Assembly (NCBI GenBank): GCA_036337945.1
Contig: JAYZDF010000069.1
Location: 1 to 55,034, forward strand
Length of the DNA stretch: 55,034 nucleotides
Direction: 5' to 3'
Origin: JAYZDF01 sp036337945
GTDB taxonomy: Bacteria > Myxococcota > Kuafuiibacteriia > Kuafuiibacteriales > Kuafuiibacteriaceae
Below, piece after piece: positions 37,233 to 45,549 of this stretch. The translations under genes and the position numbers were made by a program. Under the pieces are notes generated by a model, which saw nothing but the letters and a program-made list of their open reading frames with translations, was not told the DNA's origin and searched no databases. How positions within the stretch are numbered: the first letter of the stretch is position 1; each line of letters begins with the position of its first letter.

Positions 37233-37247
37233 CGACCGTATCGGTCG
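37233..37247. promoter_or_regulatory. Perfect 15-bp palindrome upstream of the cytochrome operon
   Basis: CGACCG-TAT-CGGTCG (37233-37247) is a perfect inverted repeat with a 3-base centre. It lies 141 bases upstream of the decaheme start and 28 bases past the radical SAM stop. A second, longer-spaced repeat, AAAAGTG (37197-37203) and CACTTTT (37218-37224), is nearby. It could be an operator or a hairpin between operons. Confidence 0.4.
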
Positions 37248-37274
37248 TGATCTGGAACTTCGGCTTGTTCGATG

Positions 37275-38663
37275 TTAGCCGACTTTCTTGATTTGTCTTT
37301 TATTTCCTAGTTGTATTAAACGTTCCTGATCTCGGCGGTTTAGGTCGGTACGCATCTTCCCATTCACCTCACACATCGAAACCATCCGCCCATCAATCGG
37401 AATACGGAATGCACACGCTTGTAACCTTTGCTGGCCGGTTTCTGTCTGGAGTTCATGTGCACTCATAAAATTGTGAATGACGATGACGAATGGCTTAATT
37501 TGCCAAAACCGGCCTCGTCCAAACGCAGATAAAAACGACGGTATCCACTGTCGTTCCTGTAGGGCGCGATTGGCACAAAATGTTGAGATTTCCCAAGCTA
37601 GGGATGGATGCTTTCGAAGTCTTCCGAGTATCCGTGCCAGCAAGACTTCCCCTGATTCGCCGTCGGGCGAAAATCCCGCGAATCCTTCGCATAGAAGTTT
37701 AAAAAAGAATTTTCGGTCATACTCGTTATCTCGAGTGACCTCCATAAGTCGCCGCTGTTGGTCGCCCTGCTCATCTATCCATGAAATTACGAACATCATA
37801 GCTACGGTGTTGCAGTCGGGGTGTCCGAATTTCAACGGGTGCTTATTGATCTTTTGCCCAAGGCCTTCGCAAATCACATCCCAGATTTGTGGATTCTTAC
37901 CAATCTGCTCTTTATCTCGAGTTCGACCCACTTCCGCGGTTGGCTGAAAGCTAATCATCCGAAAAGCATCGACGTTATCAAGTGACCACTCCAAGACGTC
38001 TGGTATGTCGTAGAAGTTCTTTTCGGTTACAGTGAAGGTCTGAGAAGCATTCAATGTTTTTTTCGTTTTCTTGCGTGTTTGCCTTAACAGATTCGCAAAC
38101 GCGTCACGAATCCAATGGATATCTTTTTCGGTGTCGCTCTTTTTGAGGCCGAGTCGGCCTTTTTCTGTCGTATCGATGTGAATTGCTATTTTGTCGAGGT
38201 CTGCTTCCCTCACCAAACGTTCAAGATATCTGGGGTTCTTGAGTATGTTTTGACCGTTTGTCATCAACATAGGAGAAAGTTCAATGTCCTTTGCGTATCG
38301 GATAATTCGAATCAAATCGTCTTCGGGTAATAGCGTGACTTCGCCCGCCGTGATCTGGGCGTTGCCGTAGGGCCCAAGATATTTTCGCATTAAATCTAAT
38401 TGTTCTTTGATGTCTTCGAAAGGAAGCGGAGGTGTATGATTTGCTTCGTCTGAAAGATAACACGCCGTACAGTAAAAATCGCAGGCTTCCATCACTCCGT
38501 AGGTAGCTGCGCAACCTGCTGAATGTCGCCCAAGTACCTGATCCTCAACTCTGAGCTCATGAGGAAGTCCATCCCAGACTCGACGTGCGGCGCGACGCTC
38601 GTCTTTTATTTCGGGTTCCCAAAATGCATCCCAGGTCTCTCGCAGTCGCCCCATAACCAACAC
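37275..38663 (-). CDS. Radical SAM protein of uncharacterised family
   Basis: The radical SAM iron-sulfur motif is CDFYCTAC (Cys 61, 65, 68), preceded by a conserved-looking GCAATYGVMEA. A TIM-barrel-like pattern follows (AQITAGEVTLLPEDD, with the GGE-like strand as AGE). The C-terminus has further Cys (PDCN, CAFRIP, SMCEVNG), as in enzymes with auxiliary cluster or substrate-binding tails. It uses SAM to start radical chemistry; the substrate is unknown. The frame starts with GTG at 38663, with ATG at 38654 as an alternative. It is the last gene of an operon with DUF547, a barrel and a glycosyltransferase-like gene, 4 bases after the latter. Confidence 0.8.
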   Translation of the reverse strand: MLVMGRLRETWDAFWEPEIKDERRAARRVWDGLPHELRVEDQVLGRHSAGCAATYGVMEACDFYCTACYLSDEANHTPPLPFEDIKEQLDLMRKYLGPYGNAQITAGEVTLLPEDDLIRIIRYAKDIELSPMLMTNGQNILKNPRYLERLVREADLDKIAIHIDTTEKGRLGLKKSDTEKDIHWIRDAFANLLRQTRKKTKKTLNASQTFTVTEKNFYDIPDVLEWSLDNVDAFRMISFQPTAEVGRTRDKEQIGKNPQIWDVICEGLGQKINKHPLKFGHPDCNTVAMMFVISWIDEQGDQQRRLMEVTRDNEYDRKFFFKLLCEGFAGFSPDGESGEVLLARILGRLRKHPSLAWEISTFCANRALQERQWIPSFLSAFGRGRFWQIKPFVIVIHNFMSAHELQTETGQQRLQACAFRIPIDGRMVSMCEVNGKMRTDLNRRDQERLIQLGNKRQIKKVG

Positions 38664-38667
38664 GATA

Positions 38668-39432
38668 TTAGCGTGATGATTGCTGCTGATAAAGTCCCTT
38701 TCTCCATCTTCTCTGGATCCGACGTAATTCCTCGACCGATTGTTTTACGAGTCGCCAAGGAGGGCGACTTCCGGGGCGCTGGGTCCAGACGATTGGGAAA
38801 ATTCCTGTCCTTATATTATTTTCGAATAAAATGAGTATCCATTCACAGTCGAAGAATGCGCCTTCACTATGTGCCAAATTCACAATAAGCTGGGCGGAGC
38901 GAGGACAAAAAATCTTTACCGGGGCATTTGTGTCATGAAGATCACCCAAGGTCGGCAATAGTTTTCGGGCGATTCGTCCGAAGCCAAAACTTTTCAATTG
39001 TCCAAGCGCACCTGCACCGACCCTTTGTCCGCCATCTTTCGGATCGCGACTTCCCAATGCCGCTTCCCATTTGTTTTTTTGGATAGCTTCAATGCCTGAT
39101 TGAATAAATTTAGTGTCGACTTTTAAGTTCAGGTTCACGTATGCGTAGTAGTCGGCGTCAAATCTTAACCCAATTCTTAGACCCTCTCGCAATGCTAATC
39201 CTTTCCTTCCCCATTTACATTTTCGTGAGGTGTCTACAGTGTGAAGAATGACTTCCGGAGCGTCTATTTCACGAATGGCTTCCGCAAAATGCTGTTGATC
39301 TACAGCGTCGTTCATCACCAGCAAAGTAAAGTGTTCGAAGTCTTCACGGAGCTGAAGGACTTTTGAGGATAGTTGCTCTGTAATCGGTTCAAAATCTGTA
39401 TCGTAGGCGCATGTGACAATACACACGTGCAT
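38668..39432 (-). CDS. GT2-like glycosyltransferase-type protein
   Basis: MHVCIVTCAYD opens a GT-A-like nucleotide-binding fold. KWGRKGLALREGLRIGLRFDADYYAYVNLNLKVD is like the region leading to the DXD motif, and AALGSRDPKDGGQRVG like the GSR stretch of dolichyl-phosphate mannosyltransferase-type enzymes. The usual DXD is not clear: NLNLKVD takes its place, so metal binding would be altered. A strong AAGGAG lies upstream of ATG 39432. It has no membrane helix. With the radical SAM gene 4 bases downstream, joint modification of a glycan or lipid is possible. Confidence 0.7.
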   Translation of the reverse strand: MHVCIVTCAYDTDFEPITEQLSSKVLQLREDFEHFTLLVMNDAVDQQHFAEAIREIDAPEVILHTVDTSRKCKWGRKGLALREGLRIGLRFDADYYAYVNLNLKVDTKFIQSGIEAIQKNKWEAALGSRDPKDGGQRVGAGALGQLKSFGFGRIARKLLPTLGDLHDTNAPVKIFCPRSAQLIVNLAHSEGAFFDCEWILILFENNIRTGIFPIVWTQRPGSRPPWRLVKQSVEELRRIQRRWRKGLYQQQSSR

Positions 39433-39450
39433 GAGCGTCTCCTTATAAAG

Positions 39451-40143
39451 TCAAAGCGTCCACCAGACGAAGATTAAGGCGCCTAAACCTTCCATGATGC
39501 CTGGTCGAAGTCCGTAGTAAATGTCCAAGACTAGCGTGAGACCTGGCAAAATATTTTCATAGAGGAGACCTCCACTGGGCCGAAGGTCTAGGACTCCATT
39601 GCTAAGCTCGGTGACAAACGTGAATTCACCGTATGTCCAAAGCGATGACTCGTCTTCTGATTTGTGAAGCAAAAAAAGAGTAGCGGTTGCCTGTTCAAGT
39701 GAAAGTTCGTGTCTTAAGATGGCATCTCGAAAGATATCGTTTTCAACGAAGCTACGAAGTCTTCCCTCGATCGTAGAACGACTGTAAAGCCAAAACCAGC
39801 TCGGACGATAATTGACGGTAAGTCGGCTGCGCGCCGTGCCTCGATAAGCAAATTCGCGTTTCTCCGTTTCACCTGAATACACGAATAAACCTGGCTCAAA
39901 TCCCACCCAATTCTCAAAATATAAAAAGCCATCCATATATTTCCAATCTAGTTTTACACCAGCATCGACCCAATAATAGAAGTAGTTTGCGTATCCACCG
40001 ATGGACCAATCACTATCGTCAAATTGTGATGTCACAGAAGCGCCGATAAACCCGCCTGCTGGCCTGGAACGAGCTACTCCCGTCAAAGTGTATTCCGGAC
40101 TGCCGGTGATTGCGGCCAATGCCAACGCGGTCATCAACATCAC
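39451..40143 (-). CDS. Predicted outer-membrane beta-barrel protein
   Basis: A short hydrophobic N-terminus (MMLMTALALAAITG) looks like a signal peptide. The rest alternates aromatic and polar residues in strand-length stretches (GFIGASVTSQF, GYANYFYYWVDAGVKLDW, FLYFENWVGFEPGLFVYSG) and ends with an aromatic-rich strand (GLGALIFVWWTL), as outer-membrane barrels do. The start codon is GTG at 40143, overlapping the previous stop as GTGA; ATG 40140 is the alternative. Its partner genes are a DUF547 lipoprotein and a GT2-like protein. The family is not recognised. Confidence 0.75.
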   Translation of the reverse strand: MMLMTALALAAITGSPEYTLTGVARSRPAGGFIGASVTSQFDDSDWSIGGYANYFYYWVDAGVKLDWKYMDGFLYFENWVGFEPGLFVYSGETEKREFAYRGTARSRLTVNYRPSWFWLYSRSTIEGRLRSFVENDIFRDAILRHELSLEQATATLFLLHKSEDESSLWTYGEFTFVTELSNGVLDLRPSGGLLYENILPGLTLVLDIYYGLRPGIMEGLGALIFVWWTL

Positions 40144-40922
40144 TTGTTAAATATCGCCTTTCCTGGTTGCGAATTCATCGACCAATCATACGGAATATAA
40201 GTCCACTCTGCTTCTGCTGGTAATTGTTTGTTGCCCCACTCCATGCAAAATTTGACTGGGCCCTTCGGAAAGTCTTCTTTATAGAACTCAAAAATTTCTG
40301 AAACCTCGGCTTTATCGTTGTTCATACGAATATTTTTAGGTTGGTTACAAAACTTTATGGCCTCTCGCGTCAGTTGCTCTTCTAGCCGTACAGGGATAAA
40401 AGCTTCGCGCGGAAGCTCTGGACAACCAATGGACGCGCAATTTAGCGCCATATGAATTCTAGGCTCATTGAATGTTTTACGAATAATTTCGTTTTCTAGA
40501 TCGTAAAGGTTTATGTTTCGTCCGCCGAAAGAGTATTTTGTGAAATAGAAAAAATCATATTTTACATCAATGACGGACTTCATTGACGGCCGCTGGGTTA
40601 CACCGTAGAGGACACTTGCATTATATGCATTGATCCAATAGGCCAATTTCTCTGTTTTGCTTTGGAATAGTGCTGGATGGCTGAACGGAGAATATTCCTG
40701 CAGTGCGTACATGTATCGTTCTAGGTCTGAGCGGTCGGAGAAGAGCGCTTTGTAATTCACTTGCCCGCGCTCGTTGACGACTTTCTTTAGAACCGAATCG
40801 AATACAGCGTGAGGAAAAGCAGATTTTTCCACTTTGATTGGCGTGCCAGGTGGGAGTTCGAGACGGTTTGTCGAAAAACAACCGGCCAGAAAAAGCATCA
40901 AGGTGATCATCAATGCCTTCAT
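40140..40922 (-). CDS. DUF547 lipoprotein
   Basis: The signal peptide ends FLAGC (Cys 15). The DUF547 core is recognisable: KLAYWINAYNASVLYGV, the nearby FFYFTKYSFGGRNINLYDLENEIIR, IHMALNCASIGCPEL and a later KEDFP. DUF547 proteins are mostly secreted and of unknown activity; their conserved Asn, His and Cys suggest a papain-like fold enzyme, but this is not established. It is the first gene of a four-gene operon whose other members are a barrel, a GT2-like protein and a radical SAM enzyme. Confidence 0.9.
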   Translation of the reverse strand: MKALMITLMLFLAGCFSTNRLELPPGTPIKVEKSAFPHAVFDSVLKKVVNERGQVNYKALFSDRSDLERYMYALQEYSPFSHPALFQSKTEKLAYWINAYNASVLYGVTQRPSMKSVIDVKYDFFYFTKYSFGGRNINLYDLENEIIRKTFNEPRIHMALNCASIGCPELPREAFIPVRLEEQLTREAIKFCNQPKNIRMNNDKAEVSEIFEFYKEDFPKGPVKFCMEWGNKQLPAEAEWTYIPYDWSMNSQPGKAIFNK

Positions 40923-41288
40923 GGGGACAGATTCACATAAAGTTGTTATTTACTCAAATCTGCTTAGATGCATCGCAGTTGAGAGGAACCACCAGTGAGA
41001 CCACTTATCGTGACGGCCGCTGGTCCTTTTGTGCACTTGCCAACTTATCACAACAGCTGCGACCACATCACTCTACGTGTTGGGCAATGCTTTTGCGAGT
41101 TGGCGTGATTCGCCGAGTGGTGGCCGAAGCTCGATATAATTCTTCGTGTCGCCTTCGCCGCTTTTAGAGAAAGTTTATTCGCTTGTCGATTTGTGAAGAC
41201 GAACTAGGCTAGGTCCATTTGCCTTGGGCTGGTTGCATCAGTGTGAGCTTTTCGGTGAAATTTCACCCATCGATGTCCGCCGATTTGA
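40923..41288. promoter_or_regulatory. 366-base gap with a 14-bp palindrome
   Basis: This lies between the stop of the di-iron oxidase gene and the start of the DUF547 operon, both on the minus strand, so it should hold a terminator and a promoter. The clearest element is the perfect palindrome GGTGAAATTTCACC at 41254-41267, 22 bases past the oxidase stop. The plus-strand open frame here (40913-41167) looks like noise. Confidence 0.4.
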
Positions 41289-42089
41289 TTAGGCGGCGAA
41301 ATTAATAACAGGGGGCTCTTTTTTGAACTCGCCAAAGGTCCATTCTCGTTGCTCTTGCCCGTCTTTCAGCATGATCTGTTTTCGCAAGTGAAGGTTGTTC
41401 GGTTGTCTCCAACCAACGATCTTTGCTTGAACGCCGCTCCAGAAGCGTTGCCTTGCAGCGAGTGACAATAAGGCTCCTCGACGGATTTCTTGTTGAGCTC
41501 GATCTCCTTCAGCAAACATCTCGAGAGCTTCTTCAAGCCACAGACCGTGATCGATGTCTTGCTCCATATGAAGGTCAAAGTAGAGCATCTCTTCGGTGCT
41601 GAAGCCTGCCCGCCTAAGCCCCTTACAGATGGGTGGAAACATCTTTGGAATCGACCATTCGTGGCCTGGTCCGAGTGCTCCGAGGCCCACCAAGTAGGGC
41701 TCTTGTGTACAAATGCGTCGGTGTTCGGTAATGAATCCGACCACATCAGGATGAAGCGGCGTACGAAGCTCTTCTCCCGGCTCAGCGCCCGCGGCCGCGA
41801 GATATTCTAGATACACCGTCGCGTGGTCCTTATTTTCTGAGCCTTCGCCATATTCGTCGACCAGGACTTTCGCGAGCCATTGTTTCGCATCACTGTCAGG
41901 TGAACGTATCAGAAGAAACTCCATATAATTGGTGAAGTTTCCTACTAGTGGATAGTGCTGCAAACCCATCACCTTGAAATCTTCTCGAGTAAACGGCACT
42001 TGCTGAACACGTGCGAGAAGAGGATGGTTCACAGCGGGGTGTGCCTCGATCTCTTGTCTTAAACTTTTAAGGAATTCTTTTGCTTTCAT
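41289..42089 (-). CDS. Haem-oxygenase-like di-iron oxidase (HDO; CADD/PqqC-like)
   Basis: This is the all-helical haem-oxygenase-like fold that binds two irons and activates O2. All six ligands expected from the CADD pattern are present at nearly the same numbers: Glu 82 and His 89 (EGSENKDH), Glu 144 (GPGHEWSIP), and His 174, Asp 178, His 181 (HMEQDIDH). Relatives include CADD (a p-aminobenzoate synthase), UndA (1-undecene from lauric acid) and BesC; PqqC has the same fold but no metal. The ATG overlaps the stop of the cobalamin-type radical SAM gene as ATGA and follows GGAG, so the two are translationally coupled. Substrate unknown; the pairing points to a two-step modification. Confidence 0.85.
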   Translation of the reverse strand: MKAKEFLKSLRQEIEAHPAVNHPLLARVQQVPFTREDFKVMGLQHYPLVGNFTNYMEFLLIRSPDSDAKQWLAKVLVDEYGEGSENKDHATVYLEYLAAAGAEPGEELRTPLHPDVVGFITEHRRICTQEPYLVGLGALGPGHEWSIPKMFPPICKGLRRAGFSTEEMLYFDLHMEQDIDHGLWLEEALEMFAEGDRAQQEIRRGALLSLAARQRFWSGVQAKIVGWRQPNNLHLRKQIMLKDGQEQREWTFGEFKKEPPVINFAA

Positions 42090-43612
42090 CCTGTTGCTCC
42101 TTGAATAACGTTGAGTCGTTTCTTTCGTTCTTTTGCTTGAACCACAGAGTCTGAATCAATACGGATATCTTGCGGGATAATACCGATTTCATCGCGAAGG
42201 TGGCTCTCATAGTCTGAAGCGATTGGCCGGTACTGTTGAATTCGTTTCAGAAAACGCACTGTGCCGGGTATCGACTTGAGAAAGAATTTTGGTTTCCTGC
42301 GCATGGCAGCGGTCAAACCTTTACGTAGAGCTGGCCAGGTCGCATCATTTTGTGCGACAAACTTTTTATAGAAAGTTTCGCGCGGGAGTTTTGTGGGAAG
42401 AACGGAATGAAGCAGATCAAAGAATCGACTGTCCCGGGTGAGCAGTTCATGTTCTCGTTCTCGCCAAAGTTGCGTTCCTGGAAGTGGTGTGTGGATGACG
42501 ACGAGAGGAATGGCTACTCCCATATCATTTATGATCTCGTACAAATTATCGAAATCCTCTTCGCTGAAATCTTGTCGAGCCATGAAAATTCCAGTCGACA
42601 CAATGCCTAACTTTCTCAGCATCTCGATCGCTTTGCGGTTGTTATCGGCTGTGTTTCGTTTTCGGAGAGCATCAAGATTGTTGTCGCTGTTGCTTTCGTA
42701 ACCGGACAGAATCATCATGAAACCGATATCGCTGAGCCTTTTCATCAACTCTGGGTTGGCGACCATAAAGTCGGTTCGGCCCTGTGTTCCGTAATATTTT
42801 TTAATTCCACGCCGTTCGATTTCATCGCAGAGCGCTTCGAGTCGTTTCTTGTCGCTTAAGAAATTGTCATCGAGAAAAAAGACGTAGTCCTCTGGAATTT
42901 TTTCCAGGCGGTCACAAATTGCTTCTGCACTCATGTAGCGGGTTTTGCGATCGTAAAACTCCCAAATTGCGCAGAAGTTGCAATCGAAGCTGCAACCACG
43001 CGACGTTTCCATGGAGGCCATCGGGTTGGCGACTGCGAAAAAATACTCCTTGCGGTACCGTTCAGGGAGCAAATGTCGGGCTGGGAGCGGGAGTGTGTCG
43101 AGCTCGCGCATCTGTGAACGTTTACTCGTTGTGTGGTAGTTGCCGTCAGCATCCCTATACCGCAACCCATCGATATGACTCAATTGTCTGGGGTCTCCGC
43201 CTGCGTCGAGGTGCTTGATCAGTTCTAAGAAGGTTTCTTCACCTTCTCCTAGGCACATGCAGTCGACGACTTCGTTCTCAAAGTCCTGAGGCGCGAGTGT
43301 TGGATGGTGACCACCTACGATCGTGAAGCAGGTATCCCCGAGCGTTTGTTTTGCGACTTGCAAGATCGCTTTGGCTTGGTAGCAGTCAGTGGTCATCGAT
43401 GTGGAACCGACAAGGTCGGGCTTGAACTCGAGAAGTGTCTCGTTCAAAACCATCTCGGGCTCGAGTCGCATATCAAGGATTTTAACTTCATGTTCCGGCA
43501 GTAAGGTTCCTGCGAGTTGGGTGAGGGCAACAGGCTCACTCATCCACAAAACATTCTCCAAACCAAGCCGACCGGGTTCGAAAGGAGCGGGCTGAACTAA
43601 TAGTACTTTCAC
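42086..43612 (-). CDS. Cobalamin-type radical SAM enzyme
   Basis: I prefer GTG 43612 (VKVLLVQPAP), which has GGAG six bases upstream. ATG 43642 has no ribosome site. Residues 1-150 are the B12-binding-like Rossmann domain (no DxHxxG, so cobalamin would bind base-off without His ligation). It ends with the CLGEGEETFLEL motif typical of this class. The radical SAM motif is GCSFDCNFCAIW, preceded by METSRGC. YVFFLDDNFLSDKKR and the later TGIFMARQD are typical barrel segments. Class B radical SAM enzymes often methylate unreactive carbons or cut and rearrange rings (HpnR and HpnP are relatives). It is coupled to the di-iron oxidase gene. Confidence 0.88.
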   Translation of the reverse strand: MKVLLVQPAPFEPGRLGLENVLWMSEPVALTQLAGTLLPEHEVKILDMRLEPEMVLNETLLEFKPDLVGSTSMTTDCYQAKAILQVAKQTLGDTCFTIVGGHHPTLAPQDFENEVVDCMCLGEGEETFLELIKHLDAGGDPRQLSHIDGLRYRDADGNYHTTSKRSQMRELDTLPLPARHLLPERYRKEYFFAVANPMASMETSRGCSFDCNFCAIWEFYDRKTRYMSAEAICDRLEKIPEDYVFFLDDNFLSDKKRLEALCDEIERRGIKKYYGTQGRTDFMVANPELMKRLSDIGFMMILSGYESNSDNNLDALRKRNTADNNRKAIEMLRKLGIVSTGIFMARQDFSEEDFDNLYEIINDMGVAIPLVVIHTPLPGTQLWREREHELLTRDSRFFDLLHSVLPTKLPRETFYKKFVAQNDATWPALRKGLTAAMRRKPKFFLKSIPGTVRFLKRIQQYRPIASDYESHLRDEIGIIPQDIRIDSDSVVQAKERKKRLNVIQGATG

Positions 43613-44013
43613 GGGGTTCTCCAATTTTTTAGGTAGAAGCATTATTTTGAGTGATCAAATAAATTGCATTCAATCTATGCTCGCTCATTTTCTGCTTTAA
43701 CCAATTCGTAACGCGCAGACTTCATTCCTGGCCACTGAATAATACCCAGATTTTTGGATCAATTTCTAATTTTAGGGGTTTGCATCCGAGGATAAAGGGT
43801 TAAGGGTAAGTCGAGCGGAGTGGTTTACCGCCAAAGAATCAATTTTCACGCCGATTTTCTATTTCTTACGGCTTAGCAAAAAGACGGATTTGCCCTCATG
43901 GTTGTTGTGCTCGATGACGGAGCTCAACACTCGATTGAGCATGCACTCGATTTGCGACGAGCTCAAATTGGATGAAACAGACCAGGTGACTCACCTCTGT
44001 CGTGTTTGGCTCG
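43613..44013. other. Gap of about 400 bases between two minus-strand genes
   Basis: No gene is apparent. The radical SAM promoter should lie in the left part. A 13-bp palindrome, AGGTGA-C-TCACCT (43984-43996), sits 18 bases past the stop of the antistasin-like lipoprotein. A 6-bp hairpin GCTCAA/TTGAGC (43922-43940) follows, without a T-tract. These may be transcription end or operator signals. Confidence 0.4.
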
Positions 44014-45294
44014 TTAGCATTCGGTTTCTGAAATGCAGTCCCAGCAGCCATTTCGAATCGTGAGAATACGTCCAGCGGGACACTGACCAGGTAAGGCGTC
44101 GCACGAGGGTTCAATACCTTCGCCGCAATCTATAATCTTCGTAGTTGAAGGTGGAGTTATAGGTTCATCTTTTGCAGAGCAACCGCACCCGCATTCATTC
44201 AAAAAAGCAACGTTTCCGTCACTGCATTCAAAGTCGAGCATTTCACATTCCGTTGGGTCTTCGCTGATATAATTGACCTCTTCCGATTCAGGTGGACAGT
44301 AAAACGGGTCTTCGATTTCACATCCGCACCCGCAAGCATCACTAAAGAATTTTGACCCGTCGTCACAATTAAGGTCGCTGCCCAGTTGGTTGCAGATCAT
44401 TTTGTCTCGACTGATATACGCTCTGGTTTCGTTTCGAGATTCAGTACAGACCTCCTCTGCACAAGATTCCGCCGGGATACACGCCCAACACTCGTCTCGA
44501 ATGGTTGCGATTGAGCCTCGCTCACACAAGGGCTGCGGGGTCTCGCAGACCAACACGCTACCATCGGTGCACGGTAAGTCTTCACAAAATCCACTTTCCG
44601 TTCGCGGTTGTGACGAAGGCGCCGGAACCGGTTCGTGTGCGTCATCCTGGTCTAGGATTTGGCAATAACCTCCAGGGCAATCCGAATCTGAGGCACATTC
44701 AGTGATTTTGATTCGATCAGTACATCCTACAAAGTTTTGAGGATGGGGAGCTGGTGCCGGATTGGGTTCGGGGTCTGGATTGCAATCAGGGTCAGAATCT
44801 CTGCACGGAGGTTTAGGATGACGACCTCGAGAATCAGATGCTCCCGAGGAATTTGGACGCACTTGAGGCAAATAGTGCGCCTGACAATTGCCTGCAGAAT
44901 TACATTGATATTCGTCCATTTGCTCGCATGAACCAATCGGTGGAAGACAGGCACAAAACTCACAACCATTTGCATCAGTGGCGAACCCAAAAGCGCATGC
45001 GATTTCGCAGGTAACAGGCACACAAGCAGCAGGAGGTGTTGGTTCGTCAAAGCATCTAACAAAACCTACTTCGGGACACGGGCCTTGAATACAGTCAATG
45101 TCTTCATACGCAGCGATGCACTCCTCTGCGGCGTGACATGTTTCTCGATCGAGTGTGCTGCACACCAAGGGTTGTTTGTTTTTTTGTTGTCGGTTTTTCT
45201 GAAGGCGTTGAACTTCCTGAGTTTGACCGCATCCACATACGGCCCAGGCACAGTTCAAAATAATTATGGTTTGGAATAATCTATTGTTCATCAT
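44014..45294 (-). CDS. Cys-rich antistasin-like lipoprotein
   Basis: ATG 45294 follows AAGAGGA, and the signal ends AVCGCG. The mature protein of about 400 residues has over 40 cysteines. CEIACAFGFATDANGCEFC matches the antistasin (serine protease inhibitor) domain. Later modules repeat D-x-CSDGSxxFxxxCGCGC and CxxxxLxGxCPAGxxxxxRNGCWxC. A Pro/Asp/Asn-rich linker (PDPEPNPAPAPHPQNF) lies in the middle. It is probably a disulfide-stabilised surface protein, perhaps protecting against proteases. The inhibitory role is inferred from the antistasin pattern and has not been shown. Cys-rich modules like those at 6437-8848 suggest a common use of this architecture in the genome. Confidence 0.85.
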   Translation of the reverse strand: MMNNRLFQTIIILNCAWAVCGCGQTQEVQRLQKNRQQKNKQPLVCSTLDRETCHAAEECIAAYEDIDCIQGPCPEVGFVRCFDEPTPPAACVPVTCEIACAFGFATDANGCEFCACLPPIGSCEQMDEYQCNSAGNCQAHYLPQVRPNSSGASDSRGRHPKPPCRDSDPDCNPDPEPNPAPAPHPQNFVGCTDRIKITECASDSDCPGGYCQILDQDDAHEPVPAPSSQPRTESGFCEDLPCTDGSVLVCETPQPLCERGSIATIRDECWACIPAESCAEEVCTESRNETRAYISRDKMICNQLGSDLNCDDGSKFFSDACGCGCEIEDPFYCPPESEEVNYISEDPTECEMLDFECSDGNVAFLNECGCGCSAKDEPITPPSTTKIIDCGEGIEPSCDALPGQCPAGRILTIRNGCWDCISETEC

Positions 45295-45432
45295 CGTCGT
45301 CCTCTTGGTTGGGTTATCTTCGGCAACTGACTTTGCACATGTCGGGCCAACTTCGATTTGACCTCCGGAAAACTTCTAAGTGTTGGAAATTACCTGTCTC
45401 TACTTTTTGAGTATGACGAAGATGTCTAGTCG

Positions 45433-45450
45433 GTCTCAAAAAGCTGAGAC
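45433..45450. promoter_or_regulatory. Perfect 6-bp inverted repeat upstream of the asparaginase-like gene
   Basis: GTCTCA (45433-45438) and TGAGAC (45445-45450) are perfect inverted repeats around AAAAGC, followed three bases later by a short T-run. It lies in the divergent region (45295-45549) where no gene ends, so an operator or attenuator is more likely than a terminator. Confidence 0.3.
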
Positions 45451-45549
45451 TCGGTTTTTGTGCAACTATCAGTTCTCTGGCGGTGAGAAATACGCATTAA
45501 TACGCTGCGTGATTGAGATCTTTTTACGGGTGCATTAGACCACTCTCCT

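Noticed and set aside
40913..41167. Plus-strand 84-aa open frame in the gap before the DUF547 operon
   Set aside because: No ribosome site, no recognisable motif, and it overlaps the DUF547 start; treated as noise.
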